Assembly: GCA_963693315.1 (NCBI GenBank)
Contig: OY856186.1
Span: 133,661,784-133,725,783, forward strand
Source of the DNA: Diogma glabrata
Lineage: Eukaryota; Arthropoda; Insecta; Diptera; Cylindrotomidae
Direction: 5' to 3'
DNA: 64,000 nucleotides
A model generated the notes under the pieces. It saw only the letters and a list, made by a program, of their open reading frames with translations. It was not told the DNA's origin and did no database searches. Below are positions 24,499 to 35,797 of the stretch, one piece after another. Positions within the stretch are counted from its first letter, which is position 1. The number at the start of each line of letters is the position of its first letter. Both the position numbers and the translations under genes were made by a program.

Positions 24499-25436
24499 AC
24501 CGTACTCGTCATAAAAAATAGGTACACTGGTTCATTGCTATTGGTTTAGCGTCCTATTTCATGTAGACTTATAATCATTTATCAATTCAGAAATTTTGCT
24601 GTTCTGAAGAGGGTCGTATGACAATTTGCAAATATATTTTATCGATTGTCTGCAATACTCTACTAACATTGTACATTGTGCAGTACATTGATGTATACGC
24701 CGGCCGGTTAAAAAAATACCACCATTTTTAGTGAATATTTTCGTTTAATGGGTTTTATCGCTTTATGGTCATCGTCTTATTTCGACATTCCTTCCCATAA
24801 CTTAAAACAAAAATTGGAAAAAATAATAATAAGACTAATTTCATTTGTAAATTCAGACTATATTATTATTAAAACAGTCAAATCACACCATTTGTTAGCA
24901 TATTTGCATATATTTTATAGATCCCTTGCAATAACAATAATAGTTTTGAAAGTAATGGAGAAGCATATTTCACTCAATAAGTAACACACTTTAAACCTGT
25001 AGCTTTGGTATTGTTCATAATCTTTTTCTTCGGTACTAAGGTTCCAATGCAAATTCTTGGTTAATCAATGTTTCTAAGAAGAGGAAAAGAAACGTCAATT
25101 TCCAATTTTTGGAACATGTGAGGGCAGTTCTGCTAATGCAAGCAGGTTTGTTTAATCATATATAAGCAATGCTTATATGTATCGTATTGGTGCTAATGCA
25201 TAGAAATATGTACATATTTTATATAATTGCAAACCATAAGAACATATTTGTTTTTAAATTAGAAATATGTATTTGTTAAAAAATAATTTAACATAATTTT
25301 CATATAAATGTACATTGTCATATTTGTCTGTCACATTATACATTAACTATTCCTTTTAATGATAATTCCGAAAAGTGAAAAAAAAAATTGATCAAAGATA
25401 ACTAAGCGAATAATGTTTTATTATTATAAAATATGA

Positions 25437-25518
25437 TTGATTTAGTAATTTCGTCTTTATTACCATACAGCATAAGGTTGATTTACTAATTTCGTCTTTA
25501 TTACCATACAGCATAAAG
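25437..25518 (+). repeat. Tandem repeat, 41 bp x 2
   Basis: Two near-identical units containing AATTTCGTCTTTATTACCAT and ACAGCATAAGG, starting at 25437 and 25478. Confidence 0.9.
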
Positions 25519-25608
25519 GTTAAAATATAACTTAAACAAGCGTGACGCGGTTTCTCGATTAACACCCCATCAAAATATTTACAACGAGCGCAAAGAAGTA
25601 TAACTTCA

Positions 25609-26200
25609 AAACTCGGCCTCCTCAATAGATGTACAAAATATTTCACTCTGTATTAACTACTCCACATTTGTAAGTCCTATATTCGTCCATGTATGGATAT
25701 TGTTGTCAAGTTTGGGGCGTTGCATCTGTTTCCATCCTAGCTCTTTTGGAATCGGTTCAAATCGTTTGGAATCTGTTAATTCGAATTATAGGTGATCGAA
25801 ATTTAACATGAAATCTTGATTCCCTACAAAATCGTCGCACTGTTGCTGATATCGTTGTTTTTTATAAAAATCGTCACCAGCTTGGATAAAATCGCATCCA
25901 TTATGCCTCACCCATATTCTTTTCATCGTTTTACAGTTTACACGTTAATCAGTTTGTGCAAACAGTTAAACTGTTGAGATCACTCACCGTTATAGTGACA
26001 TAATGCGAAGGGATTTCTTTGTTCGTACATCAAACAAATGGAATGCTTTGCCCGAATCAATAGTCTCGAATCCCTTCAATCCATAAAGATTTTAAAAAAA
26101 GCGTTCATCAACACCTCAGAACGCACGTTGGTGTGGTCCTAGGTTTTAAAATATTGAAATTCCTATAACACAAATTTTTTTTTATTAAAAAAAAATTACA
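25609..26200 (+). pseudogene. LINE ORF2 C-terminus and 3' end (second part of the split copy)
   Basis: Continues the copy broken at 23621. It has equivalents of KLGLLNRCKKFF, SYIRPCMEYCCQVWG, LDSLQHRRTVADLV and the WNSLPES motif, in shifting frames with stops. It ends with a LINE tail like that at 33375-33500 (GTTGGTGTGGTCCTAGG) and an A-rich end at 26165-26200. Confidence 0.8.
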
Positions 26201-26377
26201 AATAATGAATATAAAAATCATAACATATGTATTTGTTTTTGTTAAAAAGCTTTACGTGCTGGTAATTCTAGTTAATAGAACGCGCTAGTAGCAAATCAAA
26301 AGAGATTTTGTACTGTTTCGGTTTACTTCATAAACAAACTTAACTTGTTTAATATAGCAATATGTTTAATATAGCAA

Positions 26378-26516
26378 CAGTTAGTTATCTGTCACCGAAT
26401 AGAGAATATGGTCGATTTTTTACTCATTCGGGAAAACTTTGTACTGAAAATTCATGGCATATCCCATAAAAAACTCAATAAAAACCTAACGAATCAAGAT
26501 ACCATCAAGAACAGTA
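26378..26516 (+). repeat. Element C arm fragment (left part, split by pogo element)
   Basis: GTTAGTTATCTGTCACCGAA through ATACCATCAAGAACAGTA matches 61499-61636, the inner right arm of element C. It continues at 28501 after the pogo insertion. Confidence 0.9.
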
Positions 26517-26984
26517 CATCTATCCCCCGCTTCACACGGCACTCATATAACACGTTTTCGACTTTACACGGTTTTTGAAATCAAAATTTAAAAAAAAAAA
26601 AATGTCAAAAAAAGACAAATTTTGGTATTACACGCACTTATATCTACTTTATTTTAATTAAACCTTCTGGTATACCACTTATGATCATATACATACAGGT
26701 TGTAATTAAAACAAGAAAACAAGAAACTTGTAACAAAAAACGCCTTTGAGTGTTCAAAGCAAAATTTTGTAAATACATGTTGATGTATTTCAGCAATACA
26801 TCCCTTTGAGATTCTCTTTGTAAATCAGTTGATTTTAAGCAATAGATCGTTATTAGCTAGATACAAAATGCGTAGGTGTATCAATGGTAGTTGATAGTTA
26901 ATTTGTAAGTAAATAATTCTATCTGTTGACATACGAGTCAACGTGAGATATCATACAACACTGGCAATATTAGTGAGATTTTAT

Positions 26985-27225
26985 TCTATCCTATAATAAA
27001 ATATTGGGGTCTGTCATATTTTATTAAATGATTAGATTTATTGTTTAGTTATCAAATCAAACAAATTTAAAGAACACAAACAATAAAAATTAGCTTCCAT
27101 CAACATCGTTGAACGCATGTTGTTGCAGTGACCGCGATGTTAAAAGTTTTTATTTGTTGTTTTGATACATATATTGTAATTCCTACTACACAACACATTT
27201 TATTTAAAAAAAAATAAAAACAATG
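26985..27225 (+). repeat. LINE-tail repeat with shared upstream head
   Basis: The second half (from about 27096) is the LINE 3' end (CCTACTACACAACACATTTT plus A run). The first half (TAAAATATTGGGGTCTG ... TTGTTTAGTTAT) is not part of the LINE body but recurs at 63405-63480 ahead of the same tail. The composite could be a SINE-like element using a LINE tail, or a variant LINE 3' region. Confidence 0.5.
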
Positions 27226-27339
27226 GAAAATAAATAAAGACCAATATCAAAGACGTATTCCAATTGCTACCAATATCATAACTAGTAAGACTTTAAAATT
27301 TTTGGAATCTACTCCTACTCAAATAAAATGCCTTTTAAG

Positions 27340-27970
27340 TTTTATTTCAAGTCATGGTTGGTTCGAAATATTTAAACACGGGCATTTTTTGCAAAAATTT
27401 TAAATTAAAAAGCGCATCTGCTGATTTAGATACAGCACAACAGTATGTACCCACTAAAATTGACTGAAATTAATTCCGGTACATCTTACTGTCCTGCAGC
27501 CAATCTGTAACTGTGAAGCGGTGAAGCGTTAAAAATTCCATCGTTTCTGTTTATTCAAAAACTTATCACTTCACCGCTTCACAATTACAGACTTTAGCTG
27601 CTGATCAGGTTTTCAATACTAAAGAGTGATTAGGCTTAGGTGGCAAAGCGTCCAGGTAAAAAGGAATAAACAAATCTTTCCATTTATTGGAATGCCAATA
27701 CAAAAACTTGGGTTCAAGCCACATTGTTCATTGATTTGTCTCATAACTCCTACGTACCAGAAGTAAAATATTATTTAATCAAAATAATATTTAAGGTTCT
27801 TCTTTTACTGGACAATGCTCTATGTCACCCTCAAGATTTGCAGCTTATAAATGGATAAATTGTATTTCTACCAAAAATTAAAACTTCTTTATTGCAACCA
27901 TTATACCAAAAGATAATAAATAATGCAACTACTTTCAACAAAATGATCCGAATATTGAACTAGCTCTCCG
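27340..27970 (+). pseudogene. Pogo/jerky-type (DDE) transposase remnant
   Basis: Pieces in several frames follow the family order. SHGWFEIFKHGH corresponds to the end of the CENP-B-type DNA-binding region. DQVFNTKE corresponds to QxFNxDETG, with the catalytic Asp changed to Lys and a stop after Glu. KVLLLLDN...CHPQDL holds the second catalytic Asp. FLPKIKTSLLQPLYQKII corresponds to the LPPNTTSLLQPMDQGVI region, with the third Asp changed to Tyr. A second open stretch (28016-28303) shows no conserved motif. Two of three catalytic residues are lost. Confidence 0.8.
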
Positions 27971-28500
27971 ATTTCTGCGAACTCTCAACGAATTTTTAAG
28001 TCAATATGAAGATGTTTGCAATATTTAACTAAAAAGAAAGCACAATTATTAATTACAGATTTAACTTCCAAGTCGCACCGAACTGAATCAAGTTATTCAG
28101 GATTTTGTGAGCAATTAAACTCAAGTAACTATGGAATTAATTTGAATTTTTCCAATTCAAAGGTATGGTTGGAAATATCTCAGAAAAAAACTCTGTTTTT
28201 CTCTTTTACGTGTTTCGGTTGGGATAAGTGGACATGTGCATGCATCATTACTTTTTATTTTTCTGTGAATTTCTTATTGGTTAAGTTACATGTTTCTTTT
28301 TGAAAATCAATTTAACTGTTATGTCGATATCTTATGTGATTAAACTGGTACTTTTATGTTTTACCGAATCTGTTTGTCGCCCAAGAAATGACCAAAAACC
28401 CACGTTTTTCGTTTAACACGGTTTTCCATACAAAATTTATATTTTCGATTAACACGTTTTTATCAGGAACGTATCTGCCGTGCAAAACGGGGGATAGGTG

Positions 28501-28625
28501 TATATCGTTGGAAAGGTAATTTGTTGACCTTCAAAATAAAAATTTAAAAGAAAAATTAAAGGTAAGGTTTTGAGCCGAAGGGTGAAAATATATTAAAACA
28601 TTCAAAAAATATATTAAAACATTCA
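28501..28625 (+). repeat. Element C arm fragment (right part)
   Basis: TATATCGTTGGAAAGGTAAT ... GGTTTTGAGCCGAAGGGTGA matches 61636-61725 directly and 57915-58070 inverted. It is the continuation of 26378-26516. Confidence 0.9.
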
Positions 28626-29347
28626 TATTTCGGAGTCGGACGAGGAAGGTAGTCTCCTAAATTAAAAGAAAAACAAAAACAAAAACAAAAAAAACAAAAG
28701 TATTCGAAAATAAGTGTTATAAGTGTTTATAAGTAGCTAATAAGTGTTATAGTGTTTGTGTTAGTATTTATAAAAATAGAAGTGTTGAAGGACGGAGGCG
28801 GAGACAATTATATAATTGGTGGGATTGTTCTTTATAAAAAAAATTATTTGGTATTTTGTGTTTACTGTTATTAAGGGGTAGGCAGGTAAAATTTTACCTT
28901 TATTGCTTTGATGTAATAAATTTATTTATTATTTTAAAGCGTAAATTTGCCTTGGTAACAGCAAGCAAAAAATTTCGTTTTAGTTGTTAGTGATTTTTTT
29001 TTTTGGATTGATTGAGATATTTTTTGTGAAGTTTTTTACATGATCTGGCTCCTCCCACCTCGGACTTATTTTAGGAGTTGGAAAATATCAGTTAGTTGAT
29101 TATGAAATGTCTTTTTTTGACATAAGTTAGGAATTTAGAATTTAACCCTTTATTTGTACTTTTGTATTTTGTTAGTGTCTTTTGTGTCACTTTTTTTCTG
29201 CTTTTCTCTTATCGTGCTACTGTTGCATGAAATCTGCTATCGTGTTTTTGTGACAGAGATTCCCAGTTTCTTTTGTACTGTTTAGTGTTGAAATTTAGGC
29301 CTGGCCGAATTTCAGTAGCTTTGCCTGCAATGTAAAAGGGTAAGTCT
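28626..29347 (+). other. Probable 5' region of the LINE at 29.3 kb
   Basis: No gene. A block at 29080-29130 (GGAAAATATCAGTTAGTTGA ... TCTTTTTTTGACATAA) has a counterpart at 48805-48900, suggesting a repeated LINE 5' region. A (CAAAAA)n run at 28660-28700 may mark the upstream border. No gag-like ORF1 was found. Confidence 0.45.
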
Positions 29348-30322
29348 TTGTCTCAACAGAATGGCCGCAGAGTGAACCAACAGCTTAGCATTGACTTCAC
29401 CAACATAAGAGGACTCAATTCGAATCTAAACGAGGTTCACCACTACATTGAAAAAAATAAACCTGACATATTGTTTCTTACCGAAACAATTGTTAGTGGC
29501 AAAGCATCGAAGTTGGATCTCGATAAATACCGGATACCTAGTTACGAATTGGAACATTCCTTTTATAACAAGCTTGGTGTCTCTGTATTTGTTCGAGATT
29601 CACTTTCATGTATGAGAATTAAGGCCTACGAGTTGAACTCTAAGCACCATAATTCTATAGCTCTGAAGATCTCAGGTGTTGATGAAACTATGTTTGTAAT
29701 ACGATTATACAGATCCCCAAATTCTCCCCCAGGATGTCCCTTTTTCGATAAAATTTCGGCTAATCTAGACAAGATTACCACGGACTACCCCAAAGCAAGA
29801 CTGGCCATTCTTGGAGACTTTAATATTCATAATAAAGAATGGCTTAAGTATCCATCGCGCACTGACGACGTAGGAAGGCAAGCCGAACTGATACTCGCAG
29901 ATTATCACGGTTTGACGCAAATGATAGAGTGTCCCACTAGAATCGCAGACAATTCACATCATAACAATAATTTGCTGGATCTGTTTTTGACAAACGAACC
30001 AGATACTACGAAGACAAAAGTTGAACAACCCCTCGGAACATCGGACCATTTACTAATATCAGCAATAGTGCAATTTACATCACCGACACAAATTAAAGCA
30101 AATCCTCGTCGGGTTTGGAACTATAAACGCGCTGACTGGGAGGGACTGAGAAACTTTTATGATGAAACACCTTGGAAAGCTATTTGTTGTGTTGATCAAG
30201 ATCCTAGCATATCGGCAATAAGAATTTCTGAAATCATAAAAGAAGGAATGCGGCGGGTTATTCCAAATCGATTAATCACTCCTAAAAGCCTTGGTTCACA
30301 CGGGATGTTGATGAGACAGTGA
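29348..30322 (+). pseudogene. LINE ORF2, apurinic-type endonuclease domain
   Basis: About 320 residues of an EEP/APE endonuclease, which nicks target DNA to prime reverse transcription. Landmarks, counted from 29348, are LFLTET (43-47), LYRSPNS (120-126), ILGDFNIHN (154-162) and LGTSDHL (229-235), so the catalytic Glu, Asp/Asn and His positions are present. No ATG opens the frame near its start; the nearest in-frame upstream stop is at 29333 and the first in-frame Met is residue 89. Near 30295-30315 a one-base shift breaks the join to the RT domain, and the other frame there reads PWFTRDVDETVRNKRKAF. The best family label is an APE-type LINE of the jockey/CR1 type. Confidence 0.85.
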
Positions 30323-31764
30323 GGAATAAACGCAAAGCATTCAAGACGTATAATGCTAATAAAACACCTGAAACCCATAGCGCCTATAAGAAAGCCAGAA
30401 ATATTAGTAAATTCAAAATAGACTTGGACAAAGACGAGTTTATCCAGAAGAAAGCAAAGAAATTCTCCGAGCACCCATCTGGCTCACGTAGTTTCTTTCA
30501 GGCAGTTAAATCAGTCCAGAGCAATTTTACTCGATCCTCTATTCCAACCTTAGTTCTGAATGACATTCCCGTGAGCGACTCGAAAGAGAAAGCGGATCTT
30601 TTGGGTCGTATTTTCGCAGAGAACTCAAACATAGTCGAACCCCCCCATTCTCCTACACTCATTCCCCCAGTTGTAACGAAAATGAAACCAATTATTTTTC
30701 GTTGCAATATTGTACGGAAAATGCTTCTTTCTCTCAATATCAACAAATCCGCTGGCCCCGACGGTATTCCACCCCTCATTCTTAAAAACTTTGCTAGACA
30801 ACTAGCCCCAATTTTAACAAAAATTTTCTATTTATCTTATAAAACCGGAATATTTCCCGATTCTTGGAAGCTGGCCAGCGTTCAACCCATATCAAAGAAT
30901 GGCAGTAAGATAGACCCTAACAATTATAGACCAATTGCAATTCTGTCGGTTTTAGCTAAAATATTTGAAAAATATGTTAACTACAATTTGATAGATTATT
31001 TGGAAATGTCGCGAATTATTGATGATAAGCAGTATGGTTTTCGTAGAAGTCATGCAACAGGTGATCTGTTAGCCTACGTATCCCATCTCTGGAACAAATC
31101 GCTGGAAAACCATGGTGAAACATTTAGTATTTCACTTGACATTTCTAAAGCATTTGATAAAGTGTGGCATAAAAATCTCATAGCTAAATTAAAATCTTGT
31201 GGCATAGACCATCTTACTGTCTCATGGATTCATAGTTTTCTTACCGTTCGCCAATTTCATGTTAATTTAGAATGTATCACATCCAATATTTTCACAACCA
31301 ATGCTGGGGTTCCCCAAGGTTCGGCACTCTCACCAACCTTGTTTCTTCTATACATTAATGAATTACTTATTTCCACAGTGCACCCAATCCATAGTTTTGC
31401 TGATGACAGCACATTACATGCATCACATGCATCACATGCATCTCCTAAATTTCGATCTCATACTGCAGTTACCACTGATAGAGAGCTGCTAATTGATTCC
31501 ATCAACAAAGATCTGGAGCGTATAATGGAATATGGTGATCGTAATCTTGTTTCATTTAATCCAACCAAAACCAAATTATGCCGTCTTTCACGAATAGAGC
31601 GACATAAAAATTTTCCTATTAAAATAAACCATGAGGAGTTGCATGAGGTTGCATCAGTTAGACTTCTTGGAGTGGATATTCAAAATAACCTGAAATGGAA
31701 TAAACATGTGTTCAACCTCGCTAAATCTGCAATGCAAAAATTAGGATTCTTAGAGTCGATGTAA
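30319..31764 (+). pseudogene. LINE ORF2, reverse transcriptase domain
   Basis: 481 codons continuing the endonuclease after a frameshift. Landmarks are SAGPDGIPPLILKN (144-157), NNYRPIAILS (201-210), ISLDISKAFDKVWH (271-284), NAGVPQGSALSP (328-339) and the active site SFADDSTLH (359-367). A triplicated ASH follows the active site from a 9-base microsatellite (CATGCATCA). The fingers-palm-thumb order is complete. The frame ends at 31764 through a one-base insertion, and the missing sequence continues at 31764-32254. It is nearly full length and only lightly damaged, so the insertion is fairly young. Confidence 0.9.
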
Positions 31765-32254
31765 AAAGTATTTCAATCCCGAGCAAATTTTGCTAATCTT
31801 CAAGTCCTTTATTCGTCCATGTATGGAGTACTGCTGTCATGTTTGGGGAGGTGCTTGCCAGTCAACAATAAAATGTCTAGACTCTGTACAGAGAAAAGCA
31901 ATGCGGTTGATTGGTAATACCGAACTAACGGACCAGCTTGATTCGCTCCAGCACAGAAGAAATGTGGCTGAATTGTCAATCTACTATAAATATAACTTTA
32001 GCGAATTCTCCTCTAAGGAAATTCAAAATATCCTTCCATCGTGTGCGCAGTATAATCGACAAACAAGAGCTGCCGAGTTATCCCATCCATTTGTTGTACA
32101 AATACCTCGTTGTAGAACTGTGTCCTTCCAAAACGACTATTTTAATAGAGTGGCCAAATTATGGAACTCAATGCCTTCCTCTGTATTTCCCGATGAATTT
32201 TCCCCTCAGGCATTTAAAGAAAATGTCCATCATCATTTAAAAAAATTAGTATAG
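31764..32254 (+). pseudogene. LINE ORF2, C-terminal domain
   Basis: Follows the RT in the next frame. It has IRPCMEYCCHVWGGA, LDSVQRKAMRLIGN, LDSLQHRRNVAELSIYYKY and a Trp-Asn motif (KLWNSMPSSVFP) before the stop at 32254. This matches the C-terminal region of the LINE at 33.4-35 kb but is distinct in sequence, so they are related subfamilies. A 3' region with two (TCCTT)-type stretches runs to a short A-rich end near 32395. Confidence 0.85.
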
Positions 32255-32400
32255 TTATCCCTATATCCCCATTCCTTCCATTTTCTTCATCTCCTTCCTT
32301 TATAGTTGACTTGGTATCTTCGGATATTCAAAGAGTCTAAATAATGAATATTTCATATTTAGTGTGCTAAATATGTCTAACTAATTAATAAAAAAAAAAT
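32255..32400 (+). other. LINE 3' UTR and A-rich tail
   Basis: Short C/T-rich region, then TAATTAATAAAAAAAAAATA near 32380-32402, taken as the element end. This tail differs from the CACAACACATTTTATT tail of the other LINE family. Confidence 0.6.
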
Positions 32401-33374
32401 AAAATGAGAAATTTCAGATAATTTTTAAAATTACTATAGTTGTGTTTTGTATGGAAGCCCATGTAAATATTTGAAATGTTTTCTCTTATTTTCCATCTGT
32501 GGCATCATTGCAACAAAAATTGCACGTTCATATTCTCGACACATATGAATATAAATGAAAATATTTTAAAAAATGCAATTAACTAATTCACTAATTAAAT
32601 ATACGAATCTTGCTACACAGACATTGTTTTGAGACACAGTCATTATTTGTTTTTGCAAGTACCGTAAAGTGTCGATCATAAAACCCCTAGCAATAAGGGA
32701 TCCGGTGTATTATTTAGCGTCTTTTTTTAATATTTAAAATTTTAAAATTGGCAAAAATGGTTTTTGCTTGATTGGAAATATATAATGTTGTGTGCAAGTG
32801 TAAGATGTCTTATAATTACAAGGAGTAAAACCGATGTTGATACGGTTAAATTTTTAAACGTGTTTGAGGTGGTAATCTTTATCACTTCATTTTTGAGCTG
32901 CCGTGGTAATTAGCGAATCAAGTTGTACTTACTATAGAGCTTTTGTTTTAATGACAAAATCACCAATCGTCATAATAGTTGTACCCGTCACAAGAGTTAA
33001 ATCAGTGCAGGACAGTAGAAAAAAGCAGGACTGTAGCATTTTAATATGTTGCCAGACGGTATACATGCGATTCATTACATTTGGCATGCTATAATAATAC
33101 AAATACAGTTAACAAAGTGTGTATTCGACTTGAAATCAAACTTTAAAAGGAAACAATAGCGAAGTCATCTACGACTATTAAACGATTGATAACGTAAAAC
33201 TTTAGTTATGGTTTAAATTGTGGCTCACATGAATCAGACTACACAAGCTGTGTACCATCTTTTTCATTCTTCGATTATTTGAAGAGGTATAAGCAAGGTA
33301 TAAGCACTCAAAATGTGCTGCACTTGACGCACTTTGACTCTTAATATAATTGCCGAACGACATAGTTCCACATC
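32401..33374. other. Unassigned DNA between two LINEs
   Basis: No recognised gene. A minus-strand open stretch (33087-32932, 51 codons from an ATG) is hydrophobic and ends at a stop, but I see no diagnostic motif. Confidence 0.4.
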
Positions 33375-34952
33375 CAATTTTTTTTTTTTTGGAATAAAAT
33401 GTGTTGTGTTATAGGGTTTACAATTAGTGTCACAACAACACGTAAATACCTTTAAAGACTTAGGTCTAGACCTAGGTCCCACAACAACTGGCGTTCTAAG
33501 GTCATGATGAACGCTTTTTATAAACCTCTGCGGGTTGAAGTCACCTGAGACTAAGGATTCCGGCAAACTATTCCATTTGTATGCAGTTCGGACAAAGAAG
33601 TCTTTCTGCGATCTGCCAGTATGACCGCGTGGGATCTCGACCGTTTGACTGGTTGCGGTGGCCGATTGTCGAGTGGAACGGGGGTAAGAATAAGTTTGAG
33701 GCATGATGCCGCTGATTTCATCTGAGCACTGCTGATGATGATATTTGTAAGAAACAACGAGGTCAGCAACAGTGCGACGATGTTGTAGGGAATCAAGTTT
33801 TGATGTCGCTCGCTTTTGAACAGAGTCCAAGAGGGCCAAGATGGAAACAGAGGCAGCACCCCAAACTTGACAGCAGTACTCCATACAGGGACGGATATAG
33901 GACTTATAAACATGGAGCAATTGGTATGGAGTGAAAAATTTTTTGCATCTATTTAGGAGGCCGAGTTTTTTAGACGCGCTTTTTGCCATCGCCATTACCT
34001 GATCGTTCCAGAGTAGGTCATTTGAAACTGTGACACCCAATAAACGAATGTTTTTACATTCACCTATTGATTCATCACACATACTAAATAAAATATCTTT
34101 GGGGAACTCGGTCTTTAATCTGGAAACAATCAACAGCTGTGTTTTGGTAGAGTTGAAATTGACAAGGTTTTGGTTACCCCAGTGGGCGACTTTATTTAGG
34201 TCTTTGTTCACGTTTATGGCAACGTCTCTCCGGGCAGGATTAATTCGTTCGTGCATTTTACCTTTTGAAGGAAGGGGCTCGAACGACTTGTGCAGAGTAC
34301 TATCATCTGCAAAACTATTTATTGGGTTGCTAGTGATTTTCAACAATTCGTTGATATAAATCAAAAATAGGATTGGGGACAATACTGAGCCTTGGGGTAC
34401 ATCAGCGTTAAATAGTTTAGACTCAGAAGAAAATCCGTCTGAGGTTACCGAAATGTATCGGTTGCATAGAAAATTTTGAATCAGCTTCACAACATTGGGA
34501 TGAAAACCGTACGCAACGAGCTTGTTGATTAAGTTGGCATGCCAGACTCGATCGAATGCCTTGGAGATGTCTAAAGCGGTAACGTATGTTTCACCACCTT
34601 TATCAAGTATGCTGTTCCAACAATGCGCTACATAGTTTAATAGATCGGTAGTTGATCTTTTGTTTCGAAAACCGTATTGGCTGTCGGATATTAAATGATT
34701 TTCTTCCAGAAATTTTGAAATATGTGTATTAATATAATGCTCGTAGACTTGGGATAGGACCGGTAGTAAAGCTATTGGCCTATAATTTGAGATATCGGAT
34801 TTTGGTCCCTTTTTGGGGACGGGTTGGACATTTGCCAACTTCCAGCACGAGGGAAATATACCAGATTTGTAGGATTGGTAGAATATTTTAGTTAAAGTTG
34901 GTGCAAGTTCTTTGGAAAAGGTTTTTAAAAAAATGGGTGGAATATTGTCCAT
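33264..34952 (-). pseudogene. LINE reverse transcriptase and C-terminal domain
   Basis: Landmarks counted from 34952: SNYRPIALLP (55-64), TALDISKAFDRVWH (125-138), NADVPQGSVLSP (182-193) and NSFADDSTLH (212-221). They are followed by the thumb, YIRPCMEYCCQVWGAA and LDSLQHRRTVADLV. A stop codon just upstream of MDNIPP separates it from the preceding RT segment (KPKIVAKLLKRLNIK). A short deletion removes the segment before LDSLQHRR that the 31.9 kb LINE has. After FIKSVHHDLRTPV the frame runs on into the 3' UTR (to 33264), so the true protein end is near 33505. Confidence 0.85.
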
Positions 34953-35797
34953 TCCTGAGGCTTATTTGATGTTTAACCTCTTTAAAAGCTTAGCGACTAT
35001 TTTGGGTTTGAAGTGAAGTTCATTCATATTAACTCCTGAAGACTGGATTTGGAGTATTTCTTTAGGAGTTTCCAAAACAGTGGAGTTCAGAGCAAAGCGT
35101 TCAGCGAACAAGTTAGCTTTTCTTGCGGGATCATTTTTGAGTAGTGAAATATTTTACGGGGTTTGGGAACTGTAGTTTTAAGTAAATCAGTTTTGATAAC
35201 TGATGAGATTAAATAATGATCAGAATTTCCAATACTACCTTTCGCGACATCGACACTCGTAATATCTGGCATTGTGGTAAGATAGAGATCTAAAAGAAAA
35301 CTATTATCACCACAATTACGGGGAGTGAAAGTCGGGCTTTTAACAATTTGGAATAGGCCCTGAGACGCGGCAAAAATTTCTGCCAGTTTTCCACTATTGT
35401 CAACATCGTCGGTCGATTTGGAGAATTCCAACCATGATTTGTTGTGGACGTTGAAGTCACCGGTAACGATAACTTCACAATTAGGGGACTTTGCTCTAAT
35501 CTCGTCCACAATTTTTGTCAGTATATTAAAAAAGTTTGGGTTAAGTTTGTTGGGGGACCGGTATAAAGCTATTGTAAAAAAAGTCATTTCTGGAAGACAA
35601 ATCTTTAAAACCATTGTATTGAAGCCGTCCCCGTGTAGTTCAAAATTTGGAAAGCGCGTGTACGCAACACTCTCATGAATGAATGCGCATACGCCCTGAT
35701 GGAGTTTGTAAGCTGATTCGAGCCTATATTTGGAATTAAGCGATTCTATAAAGAGAAAATTTTCAGAAACTTGTGTTTCTGTAAGGAATCAGTTTCT
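33375..35797 (-). mobile_element. APE-type LINE, 5'-truncated, minus strand
   Basis: Reads right to left: partial endonuclease (35797-35087), RT and C-terminal domain (34952-33500), then a tail with GTTGTGGGACCTAGGTC and ACACAACACATTTTATTCC plus an A run ending at about 33377 on this strand. The 5' end is lost upstream of the LTET motif at about 35790. It is the best-preserved body of the family that left tails at 18530, 26100, 27096 and 63518. Confidence 0.9.
35087..35797 (-). pseudogene. LINE endonuclease domain (partial)
   Basis: Begins with LTETQVSENF at the truncation point. It has ALYRSPNKLN, VIVTGDFNVHNKSW and GNSDHYLIS, so the catalytic Asp/Asn and His are present. After HYSK the frame jumps directly to a segment reading NDPARKANLFAERF, which in the related LINE at 30 kb lies more than 100 residues further on. 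The endonuclease-RT linker has therefore been deleted. Confidence 0.8.

Larger units (their letters stand above)
23622..25608. mobile_element. ~2 kb insertion splitting a LINE, ends share a short inverted word
   Basis: LINE sequence stops at 23621 and resumes at about 25609. Close to the junctions are GAAGTTATACTTCTTTG (23646) and its complement CAAAGAAGTATAACTTC (25592-25608), followed by further partial symmetry, so this is probably a DNA transposon with decayed ends. The left side has ~24 extra bases outside the inverted word. Inside are an A-rich TATTATTCAAAA block (23700-24050), a small LINE-like scrap (24421-24498) and a 41 bp tandem pair (25437-25518). No transposase was recognised. 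Confidence 0.6.
26517..28500 (+). mobile_element. Tigger/pogo-type DNA transposon with TA target duplication
   Basis: Ends are CATCTATCCCCCGCTTCACA and the complement of CACCTATCCCCCGTTTTGCA (one T/C change, then imperfect). They are followed on both sides by repeated AACACG/TTTTCGA words as in Tigger elements. It is flanked by TA (26515-26516 and 28501-28502). Removing it with one TA joins 26514 to 28501 and restores the intact text seen at 61635-61642, so the insertion site is certain. It contains a broken transposase (27340-27970) and a later LINE-tail insertion (27096-27225). Confidence 0.9.

Noticed and set aside
33551..34359. Frames opposite or alternative to the LINE RT (33913-33551 minus; 34030-34359 plus)
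   Set aside because: They overlap the clearly conserved RT frame and show no motifs.
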